The notes: generated by a model from the letters alone, not told the origin. Shown: positions 27,458 to 36,918, counted from the first letter of the stretch. The stretch: DNA of 64,000 nucleotides from Thermomicrobiaceae bacterium (GCA_014874455.1 JADBJL010000090.1:62001-126000), one strand, 5' to 3'. Translations and numbers: made by a program.

Positions 27458-30400
27458 ATGGAAGACTTGGCTCGGGAAAGTCGCGTCTCCTCTCCAGAGC
27501 GTACCCGGCTCTTCGCGCTGGCGATTCTCGCCCTGGCGCTGGCCGTACGCGTAGTCGGCTTGACCTGGGACGGTGGATATCTCCTCCACCCCGATGAACG
27601 CTTCCTCACCATCGTCGCGGTCGATCGCATCCATTGGCCGGGCATCTCCCACCTCGCTACCATCCTCGATCCCGCTCACAGCCCCCTCAATCCACGCGCG
27701 CTCGGCCCAGACGGGCGTCCACAACAGTACGCATACGGCTCACTGCCACTCTATGTCGTGAAAGTCGCGGCATGGGTCGCAGGCCGCTGGCTCGATCCTA
27801 CCCCGCTACCACACACGACAATCGCGTATGTCGGGCGCTTTCTCAGCGCCCTCCTCGATGTGGCGACCATCGCGCTCGCAATGGCCTTCGCAAGCCGGGC
27901 GTACGGGCGGGCGGCCGCACTCCTGACAGGGCTCCTCCTCGCACTCAGCGTCATCATGATCCAGCAAGCGCACTTCTTCGTCGTCGATCCCTGGACGACG
28001 ACGTTCACGATGGCCACGCTCGTGTGCGCGCTGCGGCTCTCCGAGACAGGCCGAGCACGGTGGGCACTGCTTTCCGGAGCCGGGTTCGGAGCCGCTCTCT
28101 CCACGAAGGCGAGCATCCTACCTCTTGCCATCCCGGTGCTCCTTGCCATTGCGTGGCCGCCTCTGTTGTCTCGTGACTGGAAGCCGAGGGACAGCCGGGC
28201 TCGGCTGGCTATGGCGTTCGTCGGTGCTACAGGCGTCACCTTCCTGCTCGTCGAACCGTACGCGGTGCTGTCGCCCAGGCCCTTTTTAAGCGACATCCTG
28301 CTCCAGTGGCAGATCGCCACCGGTCGGGTGGACGTGCCGTATACACTCCAATACGTCGAGACCACACGAGGGGTCTACCAGCTCGAACAACTCGTCAAAT
28401 GGGGTCTCGGCCCCCCACTGGGTCTCGCCTGTCTCGTCGCCGTGCTCGTGGCCGCCCGTCGCTGGTGGACGGCTCGCCGGCCGAGCGATCTGATCCTGCT
28501 GAGCTGGATCGTCGCTGACAGAGCCAGCATAGCTGGCGCGGAGACTAAGTACCTGCGCTACCTGCTACCGCTGGTACCACCGCTGGTTATCCTTGCGAGC
28601 TCGATGCTGGTATCCTGGGCGAGCCGGAGCGGATCCGGGATACACCAGGCTTTGCCGCGCGTCATCGTTGCTGGCATCGTACTCTCGACCGCTGGATGGG
28701 CTTTGGCTTTCTCCTCCATCTATTGGCAGACACACCCGCGGATCGCTGCCTCGCGCTGGATGCTCGACAACATCCCGAGGGGTGCATCGATAGGGCTGGA
28801 GCACTGGGACGACGCGCTTCCCCTCAACCTAAATGACGTGCCAAGCGCGAGAACGGCATTCCGGTCGGTGTCCTTCGCCCTCTACGATATCCGCCCGAAC
28901 GAAGAGGCATTCGACTACATCGCAGCCAACCTCGAGCAGGTCGACTATATCGTCCTCAGCAGCGACCGCCTGGCCAGGTCGATTCCACGGGTGCCGTGGC
29001 GCTACCCGGTGACCGCCGAGTACTACCGACTGCTCGAGCAGGGGCAGCTCGGCTTCCAGCTCGTCTACGAGGCGCGCGCTCTGCCTCATCTCGGGCCACT
29101 GACGATCGACGACCTTGCTGCGGACGAGAGCTTCACCGTCTATGACCACCCGAGAGTCAGGATCTATCGCAAAGTGCAGCAGCTTTCCCGCGAGGAGCTC
29201 CGCGAGCGGTTCGCGTGGGCGCTGGCTCAGCCGTTCGACCCGAGCCGAGAGCGACCCCCAGAGTACAAGGCTCTGCTCGGCCGCCCGGCATCTACGATCG
29301 AGACCGCAGGCGATATCGGCTGGTCGACGCCGCTGACCGGATCTCAACTGGTCGCGGTCGTCTGGTGGCTTCTCGTCACAGCGATCCTCGGAGCCACTGC
29401 CTTGCCCCTCGCGCCGCGGCTGTTCCCTGCATTCCCCGACGGAGGCCTTGGCCTCGCGCGTCTCTTGGGTCTGGTAGCGACGGGTTACGTTACCTGGATC
29501 CTCGTGAGCCTCGGAATCATGCCCTTCACCATGCCGTGGCTGGTCATACCAGCGGCTCTGGTGAGCGTAGCGACCAGTGTTGCCGCTCGGTTGCGACCAG
29601 CGCAGCTTGCAGGCTACCTGCGTGCGCGTCTACTGTACCTCGCCGCTTCCGAGACGGTCTTCTGGCTCGCCTTCCTGCTGTTTCTCACCTTCCGGTGGTT
29701 GAACCCGGATCTGTGGCACCCGATCTTCGGCGGCGAGAAGCCGATGGAACTCGCTTATCTCAACGCGGTGGCCCGCAGTCTGAGCTTGCCGCCGTACGAC
29801 CCCTGGTTCGCCGACGGCACGATGAACTATTACTACTACGGTTTCTTCCTGGTCGCGTACCTATGGAAATTGAGCGGTGTTGCGCCGGAGATCGGCTTCC
29901 AGCTCAGTGTCGCCACGCTTGCCGGGTTGCTTGCGAGCGGCCTCTTCAGCTTGGGAGCCGCCATTGGCCGTGCACTCCAGCCTCGCGGGCAGGTGACCTG
30001 GATGTATACGCTCGCGTCAGGTGGCCTCACGGTTGTCCTGGGTCTGCTGACCGGCAACCTCGATCCCTTATGGCAGATCCTCTCGCGCAACACGCTGACC
30101 ATCGATTTCTGGCAAAGCTCTCGCGCCGTCACCCACGCGATAACCGAGTTCCCCTACTTCACCTTCGTGTGGGCCGACCTGCATCCCCATGCCATCGCTC
30201 AGCCACTGATCGTCCTCTTGCTCGCACTCGTCTTGAGCCGCTGGCTCCAGGCGCGCCGAAGCCGGCTGGTCGGGAGCCTGCTCATGATCAGTATCGCCAG
30301 CTTGACCGCCGGTTCCCTCGCGGTGACGAATACCTGGGACGCGCCGCTTGCGGCTCTCATGCTCACCGTCTTCGCCCTGGCGCCAGCCCTGAGGCGGCCC

Positions 30401-31942
30401 CGGTTCTCCGTTCAGCCACTGGTGGCTGGCGCACTGCTCGCGGTCGCGATGCTGGGCGCTAGCTGGGTGCTGTTCAGCCCGTTCTTCGCACGGTTCGTTT
30501 TCGCCGCTGGAGGGCTCGCGCCGACCACCAGTGGGACGCCCGTCGGTGAGTACCTGACTCACTTCGGCGTCCTCCTCGGGTTGCTGACCACGTCGACGCT
30601 CTGGTGGTTGATACGTGAGCGCTCGGCTTGGGAGACGAGCATTGTGCGGGCAGCTCTCTTCGGCGTGGGAACGGCCGCTGGTGGCTATTGCTTGGGGAAG
30701 CTCCTTTTCGCTCGCGAACTCGGCATCCCTTTGGAAGTCGACTGGACGGGGCTGGTCACGGTACTGCTCGTCGGCATGCTCGCCCCGTTCGTCGCGCTGG
30801 CGCTCGTCGGCGGAGAGTCAGGACACCTCGAGCTGCTGGCCGGTGTGTCCCTGCTCAACGCGACCGCCGGACTCCTTCTGGCACTTCGACCTGCGGCCGG
30901 CGTAGCCTTGATCCCCGCCGTGCTCGCATCGGTCGCGGTGCTTCGCCTACGGCGCAGATCGGTACTCGGCTTCGTCACCCTCGTTGCATCTGCTGGCCTC
31001 TGGATTACGGTCGTCGTCGACCTCGTGCTCATCGTCGACGACCTCTACCGGTCACCTTGGGAGCGGATGAACACCGTTTTCAAGTTCTACCTCGAAGCCT
31101 GGCTCTTATTCGCAGTCGCCGCGGGAGCCGCCACTACGTGGCTGTTCTGGACGAGCTGGCAGGCGCTCGCCGGTACGGCGGAGACGACGCTCGGGATCAT
31201 TTCGCGCTGGGCTCTTCCTCGGCGACTACCGGCAACCAGCCTGCGAGTCGTCGGAGCCCGAGCGGCACCGTATTTTCTGATTGCTGTCAGCGCCTTCTTT
31301 CTGGCCGCCGGCCTTCTCTACCCTGTCCTCGGCACCCCGCAGCGGCTCGCCCAGCGTATGCCGACCACCCCCTCACCCGGGAGCCTCGATGGCTATGCCT
31401 GGATGAAGGGCGCTTGGATCCAGAATCAACTCGGCGAGCCGCTCATGCTGACCGGCGACTACGAGGCGATCCGATGGCTCCGGGAGCATGCGCGTGGTAA
31501 CCCCGTGATCGTAGAGGCCAGCATCGGGCCTTACCGAGGGAACGGCGCCCGCATCTCGTCAGCGACCGGCCTCCCCACCGTCTTAGGATGGGATCGGCAC
31601 GAGCGGCAGCAACGGCAGACGCCAGCGGTCGACCAGCGGCTACTCGACGTTCGCGAGCTGTACCAGACAACCGATCTGCAGCGAAAACGGTGGTTACTGC
31701 GCCGTTACGGCGTGCGCTACGTCGTCGTCGGCGATGTCGAGCGGCGCTGGCGAATCGATCCCCCGTTCGCTGGCGCGCGCTCCGATGCCGAGCCATACGC
31801 CTCCGAGGCCGGGCTCGCGGCGTTTCAGCAACTCGAGGGATCGCTGCTCCGGCGTGTCTTTCAGTCGGACTCGACAGTCATCTATGAGGTACTTCCCTTC
31901 CCTGCCCTGCCGCCAGCGACGGGCGGAGCTAGCCCCACATGA
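27458..31942 (+). CDS. Giant membrane protein: GT-C/PMT-like N-terminal half fused to DUF2298 ('YYY') domain
   Basis: N-terminal YLLHPDERFLT, GRAAALLTGLLLALSVIMIQQAHFFVVDPWTTTF. C-terminal GGEKPMELAYLNAVARSLSLPPYDPWFADGTMNYYYYGFF, EFPYFTFVWADLHPH, ATGLPTVLGWDRHERQQR. Confidence 0.82.
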   Translation: MEDLARESRVSSPERTRLFALAILALALAVRVVGLTWDGGYLLHPDERFLTIVAVDRIHWPGISHLATILDPAHSPLNPRALGPDGRPQQYAYGSLPLYVVKVAAWVAGRWLDPTPLPHTTIAYVGRFLSALLDVATIALAMAFASRAYGRAAALLTGLLLALSVIMIQQAHFFVVDPWTTTFTMATLVCALRLSETGRARWALLSGAGFGAALSTKASILPLAIPVLLAIAWPPLLSRDWKPRDSRARLAMAFVGATGVTFLLVEPYAVLSPRPFLSDILLQWQIATGRVDVPYTLQYVETTRGVYQLEQLVKWGLGPPLGLACLVAVLVAARRWWTARRPSDLILLSWIVADRASIAGAETKYLRYLLPLVPPLVILASSMLVSWASRSGSGIHQALPRVIVAGIVLSTAGWALAFSSIYWQTHPRIAASRWMLDNIPRGASIGLEHWDDALPLNLNDVPSARTAFRSVSFALYDIRPNEEAFDYIAANLEQVDYIVLSSDRLARSIPRVPWRYPVTAEYYRLLEQGQLGFQLVYEARALPHLGPLTIDDLAADESFTVYDHPRVRIYRKVQQLSREELRERFAWALAQPFDPSRERPPEYKALLGRPASTIETAGDIGWSTPLTGSQLVAVVWWLLVTAILGATALPLAPRLFPAFPDGGLGLARLLGLVATGYVTWILVSLGIMPFTMPWLVIPAALVSVATSVAARLRPAQLAGYLRARLLYLAASETVFWLAFLLFLTFRWLNPDLWHPIFGGEKPMELAYLNAVARSLSLPPYDPWFADGTMNYYYYGFFLVAYLWKLSGVAPEIGFQLSVATLAGLLASGLFSLGAAIGRALQPRGQVTWMYTLASGGLTVVLGLLTGNLDPLWQILSRNTLTIDFWQSSRAVTHAITEFPYFTFVWADLHPHAIAQPLIVLLLALVLSRWLQARRSRLVGSLLMISIASLTAGSLAVTNTWDAPLAALMLTVFALAPALRRPRFSVQPLVAGALLAVAMLGASWVLFSPFFARFVFAAGGLAPTTSGTPVGEYLTHFGVLLGLLTTSTLWWLIRERSAWETSIVRAALFGVGTAAGGYCLGKLLFARELGIPLEVDWTGLVTVLLVGMLAPFVALALVGGESGHLELLAGVSLLNATAGLLLALRPAAGVALIPAVLASVAVLRLRRRSVLGFVTLVASAGLWITVVVDLVLIVDDLYRSPWERMNTVFKFYLEAWLLFAVAAGAATTWLFWTSWQALAGTAETTLGIISRWALPRRLPATSLRVVGARAAPYFLIAVSAFFLAAGLLYPVLGTPQRLAQRMPTTPSPGSLDGYAWMKGAWIQNQLGEPLMLTGDYEAIRWLREHARGNPVIVEASIGPYRGNGARISSATGLPTVLGWDRHERQQRQTPAVDQRLLDVRELYQTTDLQRKRWLLRRYGVRYVVVGDVERRWRIDPPFAGARSDAEPYASEAGLAAFQQLEGSLLRRVFQSDSTVIYEVLPFPALPPATGGASPT

Positions 31943-34251
31943 CCGTCGGTGACACCGCATTCCAGGCGATCCATTGGTATCTGGCGGTCTCGCTGCTCGG
32001 ATGGGTCGGGTATCCGATCCTGTACCGTGCTTGCGCCCGCTTGATGGATCGCGGTGTATCTCTCGTCCGGCCGGGGGGCCTGCTCCTCGTCGTCGTGCCG
32101 GTGTGGTGGACGTCGGAAACGCTGTCGCTTCCGTTCCGCGTCGAGACCCTCGTTGCGGCTGCGGGAGTCGTCGCTCTCGCGGGCATGGGGCTCGAGCTGG
32201 CACGTCCTGGCGCTCTCCCCTTCATCAAGCGCCGGTGGCGCCTCGTCGGTGTCCTCGAGCTGATGAGCCTCCTCGCCTTCGTGCTTTATGTCGCATTTCG
32301 GGGCTTTCAACCGGATATCGCCTACACCGAGAAACCGATGGATCTAGCCTTCCTCGCGAGCGCCACCCGAACCGAGCGGTTGCCAGTCCCGGATCCGTGG
32401 TTCGCCGGGCTGCCGGCGAACTACTATGTCTTTGGTTACGTGCAGGCTGCCTCGCTGGCCAAACTGACCGGCACGTCGCCTGAGATCGCCTTTAACCTCG
32501 CGCTCGCGACGGTCTTCGCGCTGACAACCACCTCGGCCTTCGGAATAGCCGCAGACCTGGCGCGGCTCTGGCAACCTCATGCGGTAGGCCGACGATGGTG
32601 GCTCGGCGGAGCTGCCGCGGTCGTCTTGCTCATCGGGCTCGGCAACCTGTACACCCCTTGGCAACTCCTTCACCACCCTAGCACCACGCTGCATGCCTCC
32701 TGGTGGCAGGGGGTCGGTTGGCGAGCGTCACGAGTGATCGTCGACTCCGGATTCCCCTGGGACGGCGAACCGCGCCCGACGATCAACGAGTTCCCTGCCT
32801 TCTCGTTTGTGTTGGGGGATCTCCACCCACACCTTCTGGCTCTCCCGACATTGTTGCTCGGGCTTGGAGTCGCGCTCTCTCTGTTCCTCGACCCTGCTAA
32901 CCGTTGGGGGTGGTTGCTCGGGGGATTGGTTGCGGGAAGCGCTTATGCTGCTAATTCCTGGGATATGCCGACTATCGCTCTCTTCACCCTGGCGGCGCTC
33001 GCAGTTTCCACTGCCTCGATCCGCAGCGCGACCAAGGCGCTGGCAGCCGCAGCCTTCGTGCTAATTGCCATAATCGTCTCCTTCCCATTCAGCCACCGCT
33101 ACGTCCCATCATTCGGCGCCCAACCGGAGCTCATCCCGGAGCCGTTTGCCTCGCTCCCGCTCGTCGGTTGGCTGACCCGGACGCTCGGTATCGTGGTGTG
33201 GTCGCGGAGTTCGGTCGGAGAATTGCTGCTCGTCCACGGGCTGTTTCTGTTCCTTGGCTGGTTTCTCCTGGCTTTCCTGGTCGAGCGACTACCCGAACCG
33301 CTGCGCCCCTCTCCCGCAGTCAGCGTGGCGGTGATCGGTTCCGTTGGGGCTCTGGCCATCCTCGGTGACTTCCCGGCTCTGAGCCTCTTCGGGTTGCCGG
33401 CCGCGGCGTTGCTCTGGATCGCTTGGGCCGGCGATCTTCCGGCAGCGGAGCGGTTCACCGCACTGCTTCTCGGCCTCTGCTGGGCGTTGATCACAGGGGT
33501 GGAGATCTTTTACCTGCAGGATGTTTTCGGTGATCGGATGAACACCGTCTTCAAAATCTACTTCCAGGCATGGGCCCTCCAGTCGGTCGTGTTGGGAGCC
33601 GCGCTGCCCGCTCTAATCCACCGCCTCGGAGCCAGTCGTCGCGCGGTGAGGCTCGGCCTCGGCGGCGTCGCGGGACTGCTCGTACTCGGTTCAGCGACCT
33701 ACCTTCCAATCTCTGCTTATCACTGGACGGGGGGCTTTTCCACCTGGAGGGGGATAGACGGGCTGAGCTATTTGGAAGCGATTGCCCCGAACGAGGTGGC
33801 TGGGATCGCCTGGTTGCGCGCGCACGCCTCGCCTGGCACCAGCCTCGTCGAGGCGCCGGGTTGCTCATACGGCGTGACCGGCGGTATCCCCCACAATCGC
33901 GTCTCGATGGCAACCGGCATTCCCACGATCCTCGGTTGGACCGGACACGAGTACCAGTGGCGCCGGGGTAGCGCGGCCCAGCTCACCGAGTTGGACGCGC
34001 GCCGCGAGGAGGTTGCGGCCATCTACCAGGAGGCGGATCCCGCACTGTTGAGCACCATCCTTGAGCGATATCGAGTGAGCTTCGTCTACATCGGAACACT
34101 GGAGCGGCGTGGCTTGGGGCCGCAGTGCGGCACGCTTTCCACGCCCGATCCCCAGCGGCTCGAGCGCTCGCTGGCAGCGCTCGGCTGGCGTCAGTACTTC
34201 GCGGAGGGCGAGGTAGCCATTTACGGCCCGCCGGGAGAGACGGCACCGTGA
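31939..34251 (+). CDS. DUF2298 ('YYY') membrane protein, paralog of the upstream gene's C-terminal half
   Basis: YTEKPMDLAFLASATRTERLPVPDPWFAGLPANYYVFGYVQAASLAKLTG; EFPAFSFVLGDLHPH; DRMNTVFKIYFQAW; ATGIPTILGWTGHEYQWR. ATGA overlap with the upstream gene. Confidence 0.85.
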   Translation: MTVGDTAFQAIHWYLAVSLLGWVGYPILYRACARLMDRGVSLVRPGGLLLVVVPVWWTSETLSLPFRVETLVAAAGVVALAGMGLELARPGALPFIKRRWRLVGVLELMSLLAFVLYVAFRGFQPDIAYTEKPMDLAFLASATRTERLPVPDPWFAGLPANYYVFGYVQAASLAKLTGTSPEIAFNLALATVFALTTTSAFGIAADLARLWQPHAVGRRWWLGGAAAVVLLIGLGNLYTPWQLLHHPSTTLHASWWQGVGWRASRVIVDSGFPWDGEPRPTINEFPAFSFVLGDLHPHLLALPTLLLGLGVALSLFLDPANRWGWLLGGLVAGSAYAANSWDMPTIALFTLAALAVSTASIRSATKALAAAAFVLIAIIVSFPFSHRYVPSFGAQPELIPEPFASLPLVGWLTRTLGIVVWSRSSVGELLLVHGLFLFLGWFLLAFLVERLPEPLRPSPAVSVAVIGSVGALAILGDFPALSLFGLPAAALLWIAWAGDLPAAERFTALLLGLCWALITGVEIFYLQDVFGDRMNTVFKIYFQAWALQSVVLGAALPALIHRLGASRRAVRLGLGGVAGLLVLGSATYLPISAYHWTGGFSTWRGIDGLSYLEAIAPNEVAGIAWLRAHASPGTSLVEAPGCSYGVTGGIPHNRVSMATGIPTILGWTGHEYQWRRGSAAQLTELDARREEVAAIYQEADPALLSTILERYRVSFVYIGTLERRGLGPQCGTLSTPDPQRLERSLAALGWRQYFAEGEVAIYGPPGETAP

Positions 34252-34283
34252 CCAGATACCGCATTGTGACCGGTCAAACTCGA

Positions 34284-34312
34284 TTGACCAGGGGATATGC
34301 CTGTGGTACGAT
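34284..34312 (+). promoter_or_regulatory. Candidate sigma-70 promoter for infC operon: TTGACC-17-TACGAT
   Basis: TTGACC aggggatatgcctgtgg TACGAT; the -35 is one arm of a GGTCAA-N6-TTGACC inverted repeat (34272-34289). Confidence 0.65.
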
Positions 34313-34322
34313 TTGGGTCGGC

Positions 34323-34342
34323 CTCGCCACGCTCGTGGCGAG
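34323..34342 (+). promoter_or_regulatory. infC leader hairpin CTCGCCAC-GCTC-GTGGCGAG
   Basis: Perfect 8-bp stem with a 4-nt loop, a few nt after the predicted transcription start, 36 nt before the infC start codon. Confidence 0.6.
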
Positions 34343-34378
34343 TGCTGTTATCCCTGTACGTAGGATGAGGAGGGCTCC

Positions 34379-34960
34379 ATCAGTAGCACGAGACCGCTGC
34401 GTGTTAACGAGCGTATCCGAGTACCCGAAGTCCGGCTCATCGACGAACACGGCACCCACATCGGTGTCGTCCGTACCAGCGAAGCGCTTCAAATGGCGCG
34501 CGAGCGGGGACTCGACCTCGTCGAGGTGCAGCCGAATGCCGTGCCGCCGGTCTGCCGGCTGATGGATTACGGCAAGTACCGGTACGAGGAGAGTCGCCGC
34601 GAACGAGAGTCGCGCAAGCGGCAGCGAACGATCGAAATCAAGGAAATCCGCATGCGCCCGCGGATCGATACCCACGACTTCCAGACTAAGGTTCGCCAGG
34701 CGCAGCAGTTCCTGGAGGACGGCGCCAAGGTCAAAGTGACCGTGCTCTTCCGCGGGCGCGAGATTGCGCATCAGGATCTCGGGGAGCGCTTGCTCCAGCG
34801 GATGGCGGAGCAACTGCGCGACCGCGCTGTGTTGGATCAGCCACCGCACTTGGAAGGGCGGACGATGGTAATGCTTCTCTCGCCATTGCAGGCCGCGCCA
34901 GCCACTTCCCGGCCGAGTGCGCCTGAGCCGGCCCGCGAGTCGACGCAAGCGATGGAGTAG
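34379..34960 (+). CDS. infC: Translation initiation factor IF-3 (ATC start codon)
   Basis: Translated from ATC: (M)SSTRPLRVNERIRVPEVRLIDEHGTHIGVVRTSEALQMARERGLDLVEVQPNAVPPVCRLMDYGKYRYEES. SD GAGGAGG at 34367-34373. In-frame TAG at 34361 and no ATG/GTG/TTG before the conserved N-terminus. Confidence 0.93.
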   Translation: MSSTRPLRVNERIRVPEVRLIDEHGTHIGVVRTSEALQMARERGLDLVEVQPNAVPPVCRLMDYGKYRYEESRRERESRKRQRTIEIKEIRMRPRIDTHDFQTKVRQAQQFLEDGAKVKVTVLFRGREIAHQDLGERLLQRMAEQLRDRAVLDQPPHLEGRTMVMLLSPLQAAPATSRPSAPEPARESTQAME

Positions 34961-34970
34961 GGGACGGACG

Positions 34971-35177
34971 ATGACGAAAGTGAAGATGAAGACCAAGCGA
35001 GCCGCAGCCAAGCGCTTCAAGGTCACCGCTACCGGGAAGATCCTCCGGATGCGCGGTGCCCGCGGCCACAACCGGACGAAGAAGGCCAAGCGCACGATCC
35101 GCGCCTTCGACAAAATGGTGGAAGTGGCTCCCGCCGATCGGCACCGCTTCAAGCAGCTCTTACCCTATAGCCTATGA
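34971..35177 (+). CDS. rpmI: 50S ribosomal protein L35
   Basis: MTKVKMKTKRAAAKRFKVTATGKILRMRGARGHNRTKKAKR; position between infC and rplT. Confidence 0.95.
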   Translation: MTKVKMKTKRAAAKRFKVTATGKILRMRGARGHNRTKKAKRTIRAFDKMVEVAPADRHRFKQLLPYSL

Positions 35178-35273
35178 TGTGACCAGCCTCAGTATCGAGG
35201 CAGGCCTACGGGCAGCGCGTGTAGACGCTTGCTCGATCGGAGCAAGACGGCACGAGAGGAGACAGTTCGGGCA

Positions 35274-35627
35274 ATGGTGAGAGTCAAGCGGGGCGTTACG
35301 AAGCGCCGCAGGCACAAGAAGATCCTACAGCTTGCCAAGGGGTACCAGCTCACGCGGAGCAAGCTTTTCCGCCATGCGAACGAGGCGGTGCTCAAGGCTC
35401 TGCGATACCAGTACCGCGACCGGCGCGACCGCAAGCGCGACTTTCGGCGGCTCTGGATCGTTCGGATCAATGCAGCAGCCCGCGAGCATGGGATGCCGTA
35501 TCGTGAGTTCATGCACGGGTTGAAGCAGGCAGGTGTCGAGGTCGATCGAAAGGCGCTCGCCGATATTGCCGTGCGTGATCCAGCCGCCTTCGCTCAGCTT
35601 GTTGAGGTCGCCCGGCAGGCTAGCTGA
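35274..35627 (+). CDS. rplT: 50S ribosomal protein L20
   Basis: [74 protein letters not shown]. Confidence 0.96.
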   Translation: MVRVKRGVTKRRRHKKILQLAKGYQLTRSKLFRHANEAVLKALRYQYRDRRDRKRDFRRLWIVRINAAAREHGMPYREFMHGLKQAGVEVDRKALADIAVRDPAAFAQLVEVARQAS

Positions 35628-35631
35628 TGCT

Positions 35632-36438
35632 GTGTCCTCGAGTCTCATCACCAGCTTGAGCAACCCCTGGGTCAAGTATGCCCGCTCTCTCCACCAGCGA
35701 CGCGCCCGCTATCGTGAGCGGGCGTTTCTCGTCGAGGGACCGCGAATCATCGCCGACGCCCTGGACGCTGGTGCCACCCCGAGAGCCATGTTCATCGCAC
35801 CCACACGGGCCAGAGACCAGTTCGATGACGTCATCGAGACGGCGCGCAGCAGGTCTGCTCGCGTGCTGCTGGTCGCCGAGCATGTCTTCGACCAGTTGAC
35901 CGATACGATCACGCCTCAGGGGATCGCTGCCGTGTTTCCGTTCCCCGATCTACCGGTTGTCGTCCCCGATGGCGAGCCACCGCTGCTCCTCCTCGTCGAC
36001 CGTTTGCAGGATCCCGGCAACCTCGGCACGCTGCTGCGTTCAGCCCTCGGCGCTGGAGCTCACGCCGTCTATCTATCTCCAGGTACCACCGACCCCTTCG
36101 CACCGAAGGTCGTCCGCGCAGCAGCGGGCAGTCACTTCAAGTTGCCGATCAAATGGGTTCGTTGGGACGCACCGGAGGAACTCTTGATGCGCTGCAGTCA
36201 GCGACTGGCTGCCACTCCCCGAGCTAGGCGACAGTACGATGAGGTGGACTGGACGAGCAGCGCGACCGTGCTGATCGGCAGTGAAGCACACGGCCTATCC
36301 GACGCAGCGATGGCCATCGCCACAGATCAGATTGCGATCCCCCTCCGCGGCGGGCTGGAGTCGCTCAACGCCGCAGTGGCAGGCTCGATCATTCTGTTCG
36401 AGGCAGCGCGCCAGCGGCGTGCCGCTGGCAGAATCTGA
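35632..36438 (+). CDS. TrmH/SpoU-family RNA 2'-O-methyltransferase
   Basis: ITSLSNPWVKYARSLHQRRARYRERAFLVEGPRII; LLLVDRLQDPGNLGTLLRSALGAGA; IGSEAHGLSD; IPLRGGLESLNAAVAGSIILFEAAR. Likely GTG start. Confidence 0.92.
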   Translation: MSSSLITSLSNPWVKYARSLHQRRARYRERAFLVEGPRIIADALDAGATPRAMFIAPTRARDQFDDVIETARSRSARVLLVAEHVFDQLTDTITPQGIAAVFPFPDLPVVVPDGEPPLLLLVDRLQDPGNLGTLLRSALGAGAHAVYLSPGTTDPFAPKVVRAAAGSHFKLPIKWVRWDAPEELLMRCSQRLAATPRARRQYDEVDWTSSATVLIGSEAHGLSDAAMAIATDQIAIPLRGGLESLNAAVAGSIILFEAARQRRAAGRI

Positions 36439-36497
36439 GCAGCCTTTCCTCGCACCTGCAAGCCATGTTCGAATCGAGCGGCATTTCGGGCGTAGGC

Positions 36498-36525
36498 TTG
36501 AGAAATCTGCAATTTGTGCTATAGT
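36498..36525 (+). promoter_or_regulatory. Candidate promoter for hup: TTGAGA-16-TATAGT
   Basis: TTGAGA aatctgcaatttgtgc TATAGT, 52 bp upstream of the HU start. Confidence 0.6.
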
Positions 36526-36576
36526 GGCGGTGATCTCGATGTGACGGTCACGTTCGGAAGGGAAAAGGGGGTAAAC

Positions 36577-36855
36577 ATGCGCAAGAGCGATCTGATCAGG
36601 GCAGTCGCAGAGAGGTCGGGGATGCGGCAGAGCCAGGTGGCTCCGATCGTGAACGCGGTCTTTGCGACAATTCAGGAGGCGCTCGCCTCTGGCGAAGAGG
36701 TCAGCATCGCCGGCTTCGGTACCTTCCGGATCAGCGAGCGGGCTGCCCGCGAGGGCCGCAACCCTCAGACCGGTGCTCGCATTACGATCCAGGCCCGCAA
36801 GAGCCCGAGTTTCCGCCCTGGCACACAGCTCAAGCGTGCTGTGGCTGGGCGCTAG
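36577..36855 (+). CDS. hup: HU family DNA-binding protein (canonical length)
   Basis: MRKSDLIRAVAERSGMRQSQVAPIVNAVFATIQEALASGEEVSIAGFGTFRISERAAREGRNPQTGARITIQARKSPSFRPGTQLKRAV. Confidence 0.95.
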   Translation: MRKSDLIRAVAERSGMRQSQVAPIVNAVFATIQEALASGEEVSIAGFGTFRISERAAREGRNPQTGARITIQARKSPSFRPGTQLKRAVAGR

Positions 36856-36875
36856 CCCCGGCCTGTAGCGTTTCC

Positions 36876-36918
36876 AGGTACCCCGAGCGTGAGCCTGAGC
36901 GCTCCGCTCGGGGTACCT
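36876..36918. terminator. Candidate bidirectional terminator between convergent hup and plsX
   Basis: AGGTACCCCGAGCG ... CGCTCGGGGTACCT, perfect 14-bp stem, 15-nt loop, between convergent stops. Confidence 0.75.

Noticed and set aside
34493-34960. ORF-track start of infC at ATG 34493
   Set aside because: It would delete the conserved IF3 N-terminal domain; the upstream ATC start with SD is better supported.
34274-35152. 292-aa minus-strand ORF opposite infC/rpmI
   Set aside because: Antisense to the conserved infC-rpmI operon; no motif support.
36541-36551. GTGAC-G-GTCAC palindrome upstream of hup as an operator
   Set aside because: Only 5-bp arms; too short to separate from chance in a GC-rich genome.
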